Shown here: positions 35,929 through 45,102 of the stretch, one piece after another | Numbering within the stretch: the first letter of the stretch is position 1 | Layout: each line of letters opens with the position of its first letter | Assembly: GCA_016787725.1 (NCBI GenBank) | Contig: JAEUTZ010000021.1 | Coordinates: forward strand, 1-64,000 | DNA: 64,000 bases | Reading direction: 5' to 3' | Source: Cyclobacteriaceae bacterium | GTDB taxonomy: Bacteria > Bacteroidota > Bacteroidia > Cytophagales > Cyclobacteriaceae | Notes under the pieces: generated by a model | What the model saw: the letters and a program-made list of their open reading frames with translations, nothing else | Told to the model about the DNA's origin: nothing | Database searches by the model: none | Made by a program: the position numbers and the translations under genes

Positions 35929-36903
35929 GTGAAGAATAAAGAATTTAAAGTCGGACTGTTTGTAGCCCTGTCGCTCGTATTGCTTTATTTCGGATTCAAT
36001 TTTTTAAAGGGAATAGACTTCTTCTCAACAACAAATAAATACTATGTTGTTTATGAGAACATTGACCAATTAGCAGTTTCCAACCCGGTTTTGATCAACG
36101 GTTTTGCCGTGGGTCGTGTAAGTCGTATCGCCATCCTGCAGAAAAAACAAAACAAAGTATTGGTTGAATTGATGATTGATTCGGATATTCAGTTAGGCGA
36201 TTCTACCAAAGCAATTTTAAATAGCGATTTCCTAGGCAGTAAATCTATCCTCTTGTCGATCGGAAAGATATCCAAGCCTCTTCAACCGAAAGACACGCTA
36301 ATCGCGGAAGTTGCCAAGGGCATGCTTGATGTTTTATCGGAGACCGCGACCCCTGTGGCCGATAACTTACAAACCACCCTTCGAAAATTCAATACCATTC
36401 TGGATAACTTGACCAAGAACTCCAGACAATTGGATTCTATGTTCCTCACCTTGCAAGAAACACCCCGCTTGCTTAACGCCACATTGATTAATGCCAATGG
36501 CAAAGTGGATGAGCTTTCCGTTAACTTTAAATTAGTAGCCGATAACCTCAACGGTAGTTTGCAGGAACTAAAACCTACCCTCGCTAACTTTCGTCAGCTC
36601 TCCGATTCATTGAAACGAATGGAATTGAATCAAACCATTACGGCCGCCAAACAGACACTTACGAAACTTAATACTACGTTGGATAAGCTGAGTTCGGGAA
36701 ATAGTACGATGGGTCGGTTGTTAACAGAGGATTCGCTTTATGTTAACCTCAACAAATTAATCCTTAGTATGGATACCCTCGCCCGTCATTTTGATGATAA
36801 CCCGAAACACTTCATGGCACCGCTGGGCAAGAGCAAAAAGAAAATTGATCGTGACCGGAAGCAGGAAGAACAGCAGAAGGCATCTTCAAAGGAAAATAAG
36901 TAA
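35929..36903 (+). CDS. MlaD/MCE-domain lipid-transport protein
   Basis: A 324-residue inner-membrane-anchored protein. One N-terminal span (VGLFVALSLVLLYFGF) is followed by an MCE domain (about 35-115: YYVVYENIDQLAVSNPVLINGFAVGRV) and a long helical coiled region, ending in a Lys-rich tail. Such proteins bind phospholipids between inner and outer membranes. The start codon is GTG at 35929, 5 bases after the amidase stop, so the genes are probably cotranscribed. MlaE/MlaF partners are not in the window. Confidence 0.87.
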   Translation: MKNKEFKVGLFVALSLVLLYFGFNFLKGIDFFSTTNKYYVVYENIDQLAVSNPVLINGFAVGRVSRIAILQKKQNKVLVELMIDSDIQLGDSTKAILNSDFLGSKSILLSIGKISKPLQPKDTLIAEVAKGMLDVLSETATPVADNLQTTLRKFNTILDNLTKNSRQLDSMFLTLQETPRLLNATLINANGKVDELSVNFKLVADNLNGSLQELKPTLANFRQLSDSLKRMELNQTITAAKQTLTKLNTTLDKLSSGNSTMGRLLTEDSLYVNLNKLILSMDTLARHFDDNPKHFMAPLGKSKKKIDRDRKQEEQQKASSKENK

Positions 36904-36925
36904 TTACCCAATACGTTCGAAAGGC

Positions 36926-38551
36926 ATGGATCTGGAGTTCAACAAAAATGAAGACCAGTTGAAGCAACTTTGTTCGCAGCTAAAGGCGCGTGCGAAAAAG
37001 ACAAAATTGGGAGGTGGGGAGAAGAAAATGGTGGAGCAGCATCAAAAGGGCAAACTTACAGCCCGTGAGCGTATTGACTATCTGATCGACAAAGGTTCTG
37101 AGTTTTTGGAGATTGGCCTTTTTGCCGGTGAGGGAATGTATGCAGAACAAGGAGGTTGTCCTGCCGGAGGGGTCGTAACCGGGATCGGGTTTGTTCATGG
37201 TAGACCTTGTGTTATCGTTGCCAACGATGCCACCGTAAAAGCCGGGGCCTGGTTTCCCATTACTGCAAAAAAGAATTTACGGGCGCAGGAGGTAGCCATG
37301 GAAAACCGTTTACCCATCATTTACCTGGTAGACAGTGCCGGAGTCTTTCTGCCGATGCAGGATGAGATCTTTCCGGATAAGGAACACTTTGGCCGCCAGT
37401 TTCGAAACAACGCCCGCATGTCCTCCATGGGCATCGTTCAAATCGCGGCCATCATGGGCAGTTGTGTAGCGGGGGGTGCTTATTTGCCGATCATGTCAGA
37501 TGAAGCGATGATCGTGGATAAGACGGGATCAATTTTTCTGGCAGGATCCTATCTGGTAAAAGCAGCCATTGGCGAGGAAATTGACAATGAAACGCTGGGC
37601 GGTGCCACCACTCATTGCGAGATTTCTGGTGTTACCGATAATAAATTTCCAAACGATAAAGCCTGCCTTGACCACATCCGTGATTTATTTGACAAGCTAG
37701 GACAACCTACTCTGGCAGGGTTCAGTCGCATAAAGGCCAGTCCGCCCAAGGAAAAGCTTAATAAACTTTATGGTCTCTTGCCGAACGACCGGGTTAAGCC
37801 TTATGATATGATGGACATCATCAAATGTCTGGTGGATGACTCCGAGTTTGATGAGTACAAGGCCTTGTATGGAAAAACCTTGGTGTGCGGTTTTGCCCGG
37901 ATTGATGGTTGGGCCGTTGGGATCGTTGCCAACCAGCGCAAGGTGGTAAAAACAAAAAAAGGCGAAATGCAGATGGGTGGTGTCATCTATTCTGATTCCG
38001 CAGACAAAGCGGCCCGATTTATAATGAATTGTAATCAGCGCAAAATTCCGCTGATCTTTTTGCAGGACGTAAGTGGCTTTATGGTAGGTAGTAAAGCTGA
38101 GCAAGGTGGAATTATTAAAGATGGAGCCAAAATGGTGAACGCTATGGCCAACTCCACCGTGCCGAAGTTTACGTTCATTATCGGGAACTCGTATGGAGCC
38201 GGAAATTATGCGATGTGTGGCAAGGCCTATGATCCGCGATTGATTTACGCCTGGCCTACCGCCCAGATTGCGGTGATGAGTGGCAACTCGGCAGCAAAAA
38301 CGCTGTTGCAGATTCGGGTAAGTAGCTTGAAAGCTCAAGGAAAAACCATTACACCCGAAGAGGAGGCCCAGCTTCTTAAGGAAATTACCGACCGGTACAA
38401 CGATCAGTTGAGTCCTTATTATGCAGCCGCCCGTCTATGGGTGGATGGCGTTATCGATCCGGTGGAGACCCGCAAGGTAATTTCGATCGGGATCGAAGCA
38501 GCCAACCATGCACCGGTGGAAAAATTCAATGTTGGAGTTATTCAAACCTAG
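36926..38551 (+). CDS. Acyl-CoA carboxylase carboxyltransferase (beta) subunit
   Basis: A 541-residue carboxyltransferase from the ATG at 36926, with two crotonase-like halves. GSCVAGGAYLPIMSDE, FLAGSYLVKAAIGEE, LGGATTHCEISGVTD and GNSYGAGNYAMCGKAYDP are typical of the methylcrotonyl-CoA carboxylase-like branch more than of propionyl-CoA carboxylase. It would transfer CO2 from biotin to an acyl-CoA. No biotin-carrier subunit lies nearby. The frame's extension to 36791 overlaps the MlaD gene and is not supported. Confidence 0.87.
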   Translation: MDLEFNKNEDQLKQLCSQLKARAKKTKLGGGEKKMVEQHQKGKLTARERIDYLIDKGSEFLEIGLFAGEGMYAEQGGCPAGGVVTGIGFVHGRPCVIVANDATVKAGAWFPITAKKNLRAQEVAMENRLPIIYLVDSAGVFLPMQDEIFPDKEHFGRQFRNNARMSSMGIVQIAAIMGSCVAGGAYLPIMSDEAMIVDKTGSIFLAGSYLVKAAIGEEIDNETLGGATTHCEISGVTDNKFPNDKACLDHIRDLFDKLGQPTLAGFSRIKASPPKEKLNKLYGLLPNDRVKPYDMMDIIKCLVDDSEFDEYKALYGKTLVCGFARIDGWAVGIVANQRKVVKTKKGEMQMGGVIYSDSADKAARFIMNCNQRKIPLIFLQDVSGFMVGSKAEQGGIIKDGAKMVNAMANSTVPKFTFIIGNSYGAGNYAMCGKAYDPRLIYAWPTAQIAVMSGNSAAKTLLQIRVSSLKAQGKTITPEEEAQLLKEITDRYNDQLSPYYAAARLWVDGVIDPVETRKVISIGIEAANHAPVEKFNVGVIQT

Positions 38552-38598
38552 TTGCCTGGAATTGTCACTGAATCAATTTTTTTTATATTCTTGCAGTG

Positions 38599-39450
38599 AT
38601 GACAGAGAATGAATTAAAGGCGTTGGTGTCCCTACTCGATGACGAGGATAAGCAAATTGCAGCTCATGTACAGGAGAAGATCCTCTCGTTAGGTACCGAG
38701 GCTATTCCCTTTTTGGAAAAGGAATGGGAAAGCAATCTTAATCCGGACGTTCAAAGCCGGATCGAGGAGTTGATTCATACCCTTCAATATGAATTAGTGA
38801 AAGAACGGTTGAAAGCCTGGTATTCCTCTGAGAATCAGGATCTGCTGACTGGCATGTGGATCATAGCCACGTATCAGTATCCGGATATCGAACTGGAAAA
38901 GCTAAAACAAGAACTCGAGCAGATTTATTACGAGACCTGGCTTGAATTTCGGCCCGACTTGTATGCGTACGATCAGGTTAAGGTGATCAATGGCGTGATC
39001 TTTAATAAGCTGAAGTTTGGTGCCAATACAAAAAATTTTCACTCCCCGGGTAACTCAATGATCAATGTAGTCCTGGAAACCCGAAAGGGAAATCCGATCA
39101 CATTATGTGTGATCTACATGCTGGTGGCGCAGAAGTTGAAACTCCCGGTTTCGGGAGTTAATCTTCCCAATCTTTTTATATTGACGTATAAGGATGATAA
39201 CCACCAATTTTACATCAATGCATTTAATCGGGGACTGATTTTTTCGAAGCAGGATATTGAAAATTACATTCACGAACTGCACCTGGTGCCTCAACCCTCG
39301 TTTTTTGAGGCGTGCAGTAACATTGAAATTATAAGAAGGGCGCTGAGAAATCTGATCATGTCATTTGAAAAGATGGGCGAACATGCCAAGGCCGAAGAGG
39401 TTAAGCTGTTGCTGGTGGAGATCTCCGCAGGGGGTGATCTTGGAGTTTAA
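38599..39450 (+). CDS. SirB1-family (Transglut_core2) protein
   Basis: A 283-residue cytosolic protein with an N-terminal helical repeat region (about 1-70, possibly HEAT-like) and a transglutaminase-like core lacking a clear catalytic cysteine: NSMINVVLETRKGNPITLCVIYMLVAQKLKLPVSGVNLP. The family is of uncertain function; members are often encoded near peptide-release or division genes. The ATG at 38599 is preferred to GTG at 38596. A possible -7 element TATTCTTG lies 14 bases upstream. Convergent with the esterase gene, overlapping by 4 bases. Confidence 0.8.
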   Translation: MTENELKALVSLLDDEDKQIAAHVQEKILSLGTEAIPFLEKEWESNLNPDVQSRIEELIHTLQYELVKERLKAWYSSENQDLLTGMWIIATYQYPDIELEKLKQELEQIYYETWLEFRPDLYAYDQVKVINGVIFNKLKFGANTKNFHSPGNSMINVVLETRKGNPITLCVIYMLVAQKLKLPVSGVNLPNLFILTYKDDNHQFYINAFNRGLIFSKQDIENYIHELHLVPQPSFFEACSNIEIIRRALRNLIMSFEKMGEHAKAEEVKLLLVEISAGGDLGV

Positions 39451-40103
39451 TTAAGTTGATTCAATATCTCTGAATTGATTTCATGTCCGCCTTTGAATTT
39501 AATGACACGGGGATTGATTCCTAATCGTTCGTTGATTTGCGTCACCTCCTTTAACCGGTCAACCGTCAAGAATGGATCCGCATCGCCATAGACTTCAATA
39601 ATCTCCTTCTTAGAAAATAGCACCGCGGCCTGTTCAAAATCCATATCGGGCGGAAAAATACCTGCCCATAATATTAATCGGTGAAATGGCACGGCTCCAT
39701 CCAAGACCCAACGCGAAGCAGTGGCCGCCCCTTGTGAAAAGCCGAGAACACTAATCTGTCCGGTAAACGCGTTTGGAACCTCTCGTTGATAGATCGTATT
39801 CAGGTAGTGAATGTAATTTTTAATATCCATCAATCGGTTTTCACGGGTCATCCAGGTGGCGCCTACTTTTTGATTACCCGACTGGCTGCGGCTTGCGATA
39901 TCTTCCAGATAGAAATGGGAAAGACCTTCGGGGGCAATAATGCAGGTGTTAGGATTTTCCAACGAGGAGAATTTCTTAAGAAAGAAGCGTGCTAACTGAC
40001 CGTACCCATGAAGTACAAACCAAATCTGTTGGGTTTGGCTATGAATATCGCCTACTTTGAAATAGCGGGCCTGGAAGTTGAAATGAATTGTTTCTTCGTT
40101 CAT
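39447..40103 (-). CDS. Alpha/beta-hydrolase, phospholipase/carboxylesterase type
   Basis: A 218-residue cytosolic hydrolase. The triad is Ser123 in GFSQGAAT, Asp174 or Asp176 in YGDADPFL, and His207 in KGGHEIN; the oxyanion loop is LHGYGQLARFF (31-41). Most similar in pattern to the YpfH/carboxylesterase family, whose substrates are short esters. A strong terminator follows the neighbouring upstream-located operon. Confidence 0.82.
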   Translation of the reverse strand: MNEETIHFNFQARYFKVGDIHSQTQQIWFVLHGYGQLARFFLKKFSSLENPNTCIIAPEGLSHFYLEDIASRSQSGNQKVGATWMTRENRLMDIKNYIHYLNTIYQREVPNAFTGQISVLGFSQGAATASRWVLDGAVPFHRLILWAGIFPPDMDFEQAAVLFSKKEIIEVYGDADPFLTVDRLKEVTQINERLGINPRVIKFKGGHEINSEILNQLN

Positions 40104-40111
40104 TGAAAAAT

Positions 40112-40139
40112 AAAAAAGGCTATTGGAGTGCCAATAGCC
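40112..40139 (-). terminator. Strong rho-independent terminator after the 40163 gene
   Basis: GGCTATTGG (40118-40126) and CCAATAGCC (40131-40139) pair perfectly over 9 bp with a 4-nt loop. On the minus strand the stem is followed by TTTTTTATTTTT. It ends transcription of the 40163-41506 genes. Confidence 0.85.
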
Positions 40140-40162
40140 GGTATTTGCTGCGCAACGTATGG

Positions 40163-40588
40163 CTACCGCTTAAAGCCCAGCGCGCTACCGCCACAATGAG
40201 CCGAAGGTTCATCAAAGGTGTATTGGATGTAATAGATACCGGTGGCGTTGCATGGGTAGGCAATGGCGCTGATAAACTGCCCATTGATTTTGCTCGTAGC
40301 CACCTTATTTCGCTCTTTATCGAAGATACTCACCACAATTCCATCCGTTGACGTTCCATTCGCACAAACATTTATCATGTACTGTGTGCCTTTGGTAAAA
40401 ACATAACTGTACTCGACTTTCTCTTTAGCGATGCCGTCAACTTTATAACTCTTTAAAAAATTAAAACCGCTGGCGAGTTTTGGTATGCAGGAATTCGCCA
40501 GGTTATCCGAGTCGCATTGGTCAACGATATCCGTTGAACTTACCGCCAGGGAAGATGTAAACAAGAACGCAAAAAGAATATTTTTCAT
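40163..40588 (-). CDS. Hypothetical secreted protein with conserved cysteines
   Basis: From the ATG at 40588, 141 residues with a signal peptide (ILFAFLFTSSLAVSS). The mature part has four cysteines (QCDSD, NSCIPK, NVCANG, YPCNATG) plus AHCGG near the C-terminus, and beta strands such as KEKVEYSYVFTKGTQYMINVCANG, resembling a pre-peptidase-C-like or jelly-roll domain. No family is confidently recognised. It follows the lipoprotein gene by 22 bases and is the last gene before a terminator. Confidence 0.65.
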   Translation of the reverse strand: MKNILFAFLFTSSLAVSSTDIVDQCDSDNLANSCIPKLASGFNFLKSYKVDGIAKEKVEYSYVFTKGTQYMINVCANGTSTDGIVVSIFDKERNKVATSKINGQFISAIAYPCNATGIYYIQYTFDEPSAHCGGSALGFKR

Positions 40589-40609
40589 AAGAAAATTCAA
40601 TATTAAGTA

Positions 40610-41506
40610 TTAGCTGATAATTTTATTCCGGATCGAATTGGTAAGATTCTTTATCTCCTCAACATTTTGAGGAGTGATGTCAATGGTTGTGGTGCTGTTG
40701 TCCTTGATAACCGCAACGCCATTAACAATTTCCATCGTGGATTCTTTGTAAGTATAATTGATGTTGATCTTGTCAAAGGCAGCTTTTAGTTGTTCCAGGT
40801 CGGCATGTAGGCTGGCCATGTTTTCATCGCTTTCATAGAACGAGAAAAGTAATAAAATCTGCTCCAGGATAATTTTTTGCTCACCGATTTTTTCCTGAAG
40901 CTCTTTGTTGCTAGGATTCTTGGCTGCTGCCTGACATGTAATTTGCATGGCCTCAAGCCATCCTCCGGTCAATAACAGTACACTCAGGTTGTCTCGCCTT
41001 TGTGACTGCAGATAGTGATTGATATGGTTGAAGTTAAGAGTCGTTATCAACAAAAGGGAATCCAGATTCTTGCTATTGGTTGCCAGGCGTCCAATGGTCT
41101 CCACGTCAAAAAATTGTCCTATGTTCAGATCATCGGCCAACGACTTGATGGAAGAAATGTATTTAATTCCATCCTGGTTTTGACCGTAAATATTGGTATA
41201 CCCTAAATCCGTGCCGTAAACTCCCAGATTTAATGCTTTGCGATAATTGCTATTGTACTTCGGCAGGTTATTAGTCGAATTCAATAATTCAGGATTGTAC
41301 TTAGAACCAGATTCTTTTAGAAGTAAAGAAATTTCCAGTGGACTTGGGATTTGATCCAGAATTGAATTGATTACCTCTTCATCCACCCCTGGCCCGGCCG
41401 TTTTGGTGGAGTCCAGACTTTCCAGGAATGCTTGTTCATCGGGCTTTTTTCCGGAAGAACAACTGAGTGCAAGTAGCGCAATCACTCCATAAACAAATAA
41501 TCTCAT
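40610..41506 (-). CDS. Hypothetical lipoprotein
   Basis: From the ATG at 41506, 298 residues with a clear lipoprotein signal (VIALLALSC, Cys16). The mature part is mostly helical with charged helices (LEQLKAAFDKININ) and no recognised family. A near-perfect Bacteroidota promoter (41525-41555) lies immediately upstream, so it heads its own transcript of two genes rather than depending on the upstream ABC gene. The longer frame from 41554 would put residues before the signal. Confidence 0.7.
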   Translation of the reverse strand: MRLFVYGVIALLALSCSSGKKPDEQAFLESLDSTKTAGPGVDEEVINSILDQIPSPLEISLLLKESGSKYNPELLNSTNNLPKYNSNYRKALNLGVYGTDLGYTNIYGQNQDGIKYISSIKSLADDLNIGQFFDVETIGRLATNSKNLDSLLLITTLNFNHINHYLQSQRRDNLSVLLLTGGWLEAMQITCQAAAKNPSNKELQEKIGEQKIILEQILLLFSFYESDENMASLHADLEQLKAAFDKININYTYKESTMEIVNGVAVIKDNSTTTIDITPQNVEEIKNLTNSIRNKIIS

Positions 41507-41524
41507 AGCGACTAGGATTGTATA

Positions 41525-41555
41525 CAAAAATAGCAATTCAACATTCTTATGCAAA
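41525..41555 (-). promoter_or_regulatory. Promoter of the lipoprotein gene
   Basis: On the minus strand TTTG (41552-41555) and TATTTTTG (41525-41532) are 19 bases apart, an exact match to the Bacteroidota TTTG/TAnnTTTG promoter. The start codon begins 18 bases after the -7 element. Confidence 0.7.
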
Positions 41556-41568
41556 TGTGCTGTTGGTC

Positions 41569-44500
41569 TTATTTGCCCTTTGAAATGCTGAATTTGTCAA
41601 AAAGCCCAACAAATTTCCTGAGCCATTCGAAGTAAAGAGTGATGTAAAAAAACGCGGTAAATGCCCAGATCACAAGCAGATTGAATAGCAGGGTAGTAAA
41701 GGTTAGCCCGACAAAAGTTTTCTCAGGAACAAAAAAGGCAGTCCTGTAATCAAGAAAATGGTCTGGGTTTGCCGCTTGGAAGATTGGATTGATCAATTGG
41801 ACCAACCGGCCCTTGTATTCGATGATTCGTTCTTTTGCAGAAATGTTACGTACCAGGTCGGATAAACTTTGATTAAAGTATCGATTTTTATCTTCCTGTA
41901 TATCAAACCCCTGCTTTTCAAAGAAAGCCATTTTCTTTTCAACCAAATCAGCGTTTTGGTTATAAACTTCCTGATAGTGTTTTTTATATGCGTTGAGATA
42001 GGCATCTATACGCTCGCCCAAGATATTTGAATAGCTGGAGTGAAGATTATTGAAGTCGGCTTTGGTTAGACCAGACTGAAAGGATTCATTACCTAGTTCA
42101 TCAATCAGTATCTGTCTGTTCAAGGAAACAAGTCGTTGAACGGAATCCCGGTTGTCACTTAGGTGGTCAAGAATATATTGATTTCTTTTTTTCAATTCAT
42201 CTGCCAGGTAGGCTGATTTAAAGTCGGCTTCCGCTTCGTTCCGCTCATACTCGTAATAATGCCGTTGGAATTCGTTGTTCTTAAATTGATGGACGGCCAT
42301 GGCCTCGTATGCCCAGCGCGAGGTCATCAGATCGGCTACCAGCGGCACCTTGCCTTTCGTACTCAGCAGGGGATTTAATTTATCGAACTCAAAGAGTAAA
42401 CCGCTCAAGATCATTTGTGGGATCAGAAGCAAGGGAATCAGGACATACACCGTAACAGCCGAATTGAATGCGGAAGAGATATTTAATCCAATAACATTGG
42501 CAAAACAGGAAGTGGTAAACAATACCAGCCAAAACGCCCAGGTCATTCCATGAATTTCAAGAATCCAATTACCAAGTACGATGAAGGTTAACGTTTGAAT
42601 GGCTGATAAAAGAAAGAGTATTGAAATTTTGGAGAGCAGGTAACTGTTCCAACTTAAATTCAGAAAGGATTCCCGCTTCAGAATTTTCCGATCACGGATA
42701 ATTTCTTCAGCACTTACCGTGAGTCCCATAAACAGGGCTACAATGATGGACATAAGCATAAAAGCCGGGAAGTTCTCATTGTACCGGAAAATGTAGTCAG
42801 AACCATCGGGGGCACTGCGATATTTGATAATAAACGCTAATAATACGGCCAGGAGCGGTGCCTCCAGGAGGTTGATCAGCAGATACTGTTTGTTGCTAAG
42901 TTTTGCCAATAAATCACGCGTGGCAAAAATAGCCGATTGCTTCCACCGGGAGGGAAGGTGGAGTCCTTTCGGTGGAACTTCTTTCACCTCTTCAATACGA
43001 CTGGGTTTAAATGTTGTTTTAAACATCTCATGCCATTGAACCGGAGTCACCTTGCGCTTGTTAGTAGGCTCACCATATTCATCCACTACCTTTGCTTCAA
43101 TGATATTGAAAATTTGTTCGGGGTTAACATTGCCACAGATTTCACACTGGCCACGATTGCTGTCAACCTGGTGGGTTGCTTTTTTGAAGTAGGTGATTGC
43201 CTCCACCGGATTGCCATAGAACGTGGGGTAGCCACCGGTGTCCATAATCAACATTTTATCAAACATCTTGTAGATGTCTGAACTGGGTTGGTGAATAACC
43301 ACGAAGATTAATTTCCCTTTTAGTGAAAGTTCTTTTAATAGGTCAATTACGTTTTCTGAATCGCGGGAGGATAATCCGGAGGTGGGCTCATCCACAAATA
43401 AAATGGCGGGCTGCCGGATAAGTTCGAGAGCAATATTCAATCGCTTTCGCTGACCACCGCTGATTCGCTTGTCCAAAACACTGCCTACCTTCAAATCTTT
43501 ACGATGATCAAGTCCGAGATCTTCCAGGACTTTCATCACACGCATTTCAATCTCAACCTCACTAAGGTGCGCGAAGCAAAGTTTGGCATTGTAATATAAA
43601 TTCTGATAGACGGTCAGCTCTTCAATGAGCAGATCGTCTTGAGAGATGTATCCGATCACCCCTTCCACCTTTCTCTTTTCGGTATGGATGTCGTACCCGT
43701 TGATCTTAATTTTGCCGGCACTGGGCTTTTCCAGGCCGGCCAGAATATTTAACAAGGTTGTCTTTCCAGCCCCGCTGGCACCCATAATGCCAATTAATTT
43801 TCCGGGTCCCTCTGCAATTTTCACATCCCGAATACCGATAACCCCGTTGTCAAATTTAAATTCATCTACCTGTGCTATGAACGATAGCTTGGTAGTCTGC
43901 ATCTCTTCATTGTAATCAGCAATCAGGTCGCTGTAATAGAGCGCACTGCCATCCGGAGTTTTTATGGTGCTCCCGTGAGAGAACAGATAGACCCGGTTAG
44001 GCTTCATGATGAAACCATTCAGATTGTTGGCATCTTCTCCCTGGTATTTCACAAAGTACATGCCCACACTAACAATGCGCATGAACACGAGATGCCCATG
44101 AACGTGGGTGTGCAGGTGTTTTTGAAGGGGCGCAGATTTTTCAGTTCCTTCATCTGCCACCAGGATGTCTTTGAAGTTGAGGGTCTTAACCTCCTCCGAG
44201 ATGATGAAACTCTCAATGAGCTTATACTCTTCCTGTGTAATGTTGAATACAGTAGAAACTGTATTTACAATTTCCATTCGTTGTGGCGAGAAATGCTTGT
44301 CTGATCCAACTAACTCCAGCAATTTGATCAAGACAATAACCTTCTGCTTTTGAGTAAGTGTTTTATTGATTTTCTTACAAATGGCTAACGTTTTGAGAGA
44401 GTCTTTGACGGACGTTAACTTGTTACTTTTATCATCGACATGTTGTTTTTGCTGTTCGGTATATCCTGAAATGGAATCGTATAATTGAAGGTATTCGACA

Positions 44501-44631
44501 ATGGCTGCCTTTTCCAACTCCTGTTGAAAGAAATCCGCAACGAATTGGCGCTCGTTCTCCGAAACCCCGCCATCTTGCTTGGTTATGATGGCAAAGAGTT
44601 GAGTCAGCGCTTTGAGGATTTCTTCACTCAT
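41569..44631 (-). CDS. TerB-like / ABCG-type ATP-binding cassette transporter fusion
   Basis: A 1020-residue half-transporter. Residues 1-150 resemble a TerB-like helical domain; about 160-280 hold a linker with a His-rich KHLHTHVHGH (171-180) and a beta region; the nucleotide-binding domain has Walker A GASGAGKT (284-291), signature SGGQ (391-394) and Walker B/D-loop DEPTSGL (414-420), ABCG-like. A CEICG motif (Cys496/Cys499) follows. The C-terminal part has about six to seven membrane helices interrupted by a large, charged, helical segment (about 760-940, likely coiled coil). The substrate is unknown. SiaC/DUF1987 lies just upstream on the same strand. Confidence 0.8.
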   Translation of the reverse strand: MSEEILKALTQLFAIITKQDGGVSENERQFVADFFQQELEKAAIVEYLQLYDSISGYTEQQKQHVDDKSNKLTSVKDSLKTLAICKKINKTLTQKQKVIVLIKLLELVGSDKHFSPQRMEIVNTVSTVFNITQEEYKLIESFIISEEVKTLNFKDILVADEGTEKSAPLQKHLHTHVHGHLVFMRIVSVGMYFVKYQGEDANNLNGFIMKPNRVYLFSHGSTIKTPDGSALYYSDLIADYNEEMQTTKLSFIAQVDEFKFDNGVIGIRDVKIAEGPGKLIGIMGASGAGKTTLLNILAGLEKPSAGKIKINGYDIHTEKRKVEGVIGYISQDDLLIEELTVYQNLYYNAKLCFAHLSEVEIEMRVMKVLEDLGLDHRKDLKVGSVLDKRISGGQRKRLNIALELIRQPAILFVDEPTSGLSSRDSENVIDLLKELSLKGKLIFVVIHQPSSDIYKMFDKMLIMDTGGYPTFYGNPVEAITYFKKATHQVDSNRGQCEICGNVNPEQIFNIIEAKVVDEYGEPTNKRKVTPVQWHEMFKTTFKPSRIEEVKEVPPKGLHLPSRWKQSAIFATRDLLAKLSNKQYLLINLLEAPLLAVLLAFIIKYRSAPDGSDYIFRYNENFPAFMLMSIIVALFMGLTVSAEEIIRDRKILKRESFLNLSWNSYLLSKISILFLLSAIQTLTFIVLGNWILEIHGMTWAFWLVLFTTSCFANVIGLNISSAFNSAVTVYVLIPLLLIPQMILSGLLFEFDKLNPLLSTKGKVPLVADLMTSRWAYEAMAVHQFKNNEFQRHYYEYERNEAEADFKSAYLADELKKRNQYILDHLSDNRDSVQRLVSLNRQILIDELGNESFQSGLTKADFNNLHSSYSNILGERIDAYLNAYKKHYQEVYNQNADLVEKKMAFFEKQGFDIQEDKNRYFNQSLSDLVRNISAKERIIEYKGRLVQLINPIFQAANPDHFLDYRTAFFVPEKTFVGLTFTTLLFNLLVIWAFTAFFYITLYFEWLRKFVGLFDKFSISKGK

Positions 44632-44677
44632 GAAGTATCAGATCAAGGATTGGTTTTCGTTTCGAAACAATAAAAAA

Positions 44678-45070
44678 TCAAGTGGCTTTAAATTCAAATG
44701 GAACAGATACCAGATGCGCTAACTCTTGACCGGACTCTTCCATATCTTCATCGTCTTCTAAAAATTGCCACACCACTTTTGACTCCGGAATGGCTTCAAG
44801 GATCTTAAAAATGTCTAACAACTCCCGGGCCGTTGCCGTATTGTAATACTCAAACCGAACCTGTAATGACGTAGCAGGATTTGGTTGTTTTGAATATTCG
44901 CGAAGCCATTCTTTCACTTTTTTATAAAAATCAGCGGGTTTATCCTGAAGTGATTTTCCCTCAATAATAAAAGTGTTTTTGTCTGGATTGAATAGTACGC
45001 TGGGCGTTAGTTCGGTGGGGATCAGTTCTAAGGAATGCACGGCAGTAATTTTAAACTCAAAACAGCGCAA
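44678..45070 (-). CDS. SiaC-family (DUF1987) regulatory phosphoprotein
   Basis: A 130-residue protein with the family's core: TPSVLFNPDKNTFIIEGKS, DFYKKVKEWLREY, EYYNTATARELLDIF and EDDEDMEESGQEL. SiaC acts with a SiaB kinase and SiaA phosphatase to control a diguanylate cyclase in Pseudomonas; the NTAT segment (77-80) is at the equivalent phosphorylation site. Neither partner is in the window, so this may be an orphan that acts elsewhere. A GTG at 45040 may be the real start. 46 bases lie before the ABC gene. Confidence 0.8.
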   Translation of the reverse strand: MRCFEFKITAVHSLELIPTELTPSVLFNPDKNTFIIEGKSLQDKPADFYKKVKEWLREYSKQPNPATSLQVRFEYYNTATARELLDIFKILEAIPESKVVWQFLEDDEDMEESGQELAHLVSVPFEFKAT

Positions 45071-45102
45071 TTTTTTCTAATAAAGGAAGTGATTTAAGAG
45101 AT

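Noticed and set aside
44659-44668. GTTTCGAAAC palindrome between SiaC and the ABC gene
   Set aside because: Only 10 bases, no promoter-like element beside it; chance is likely.
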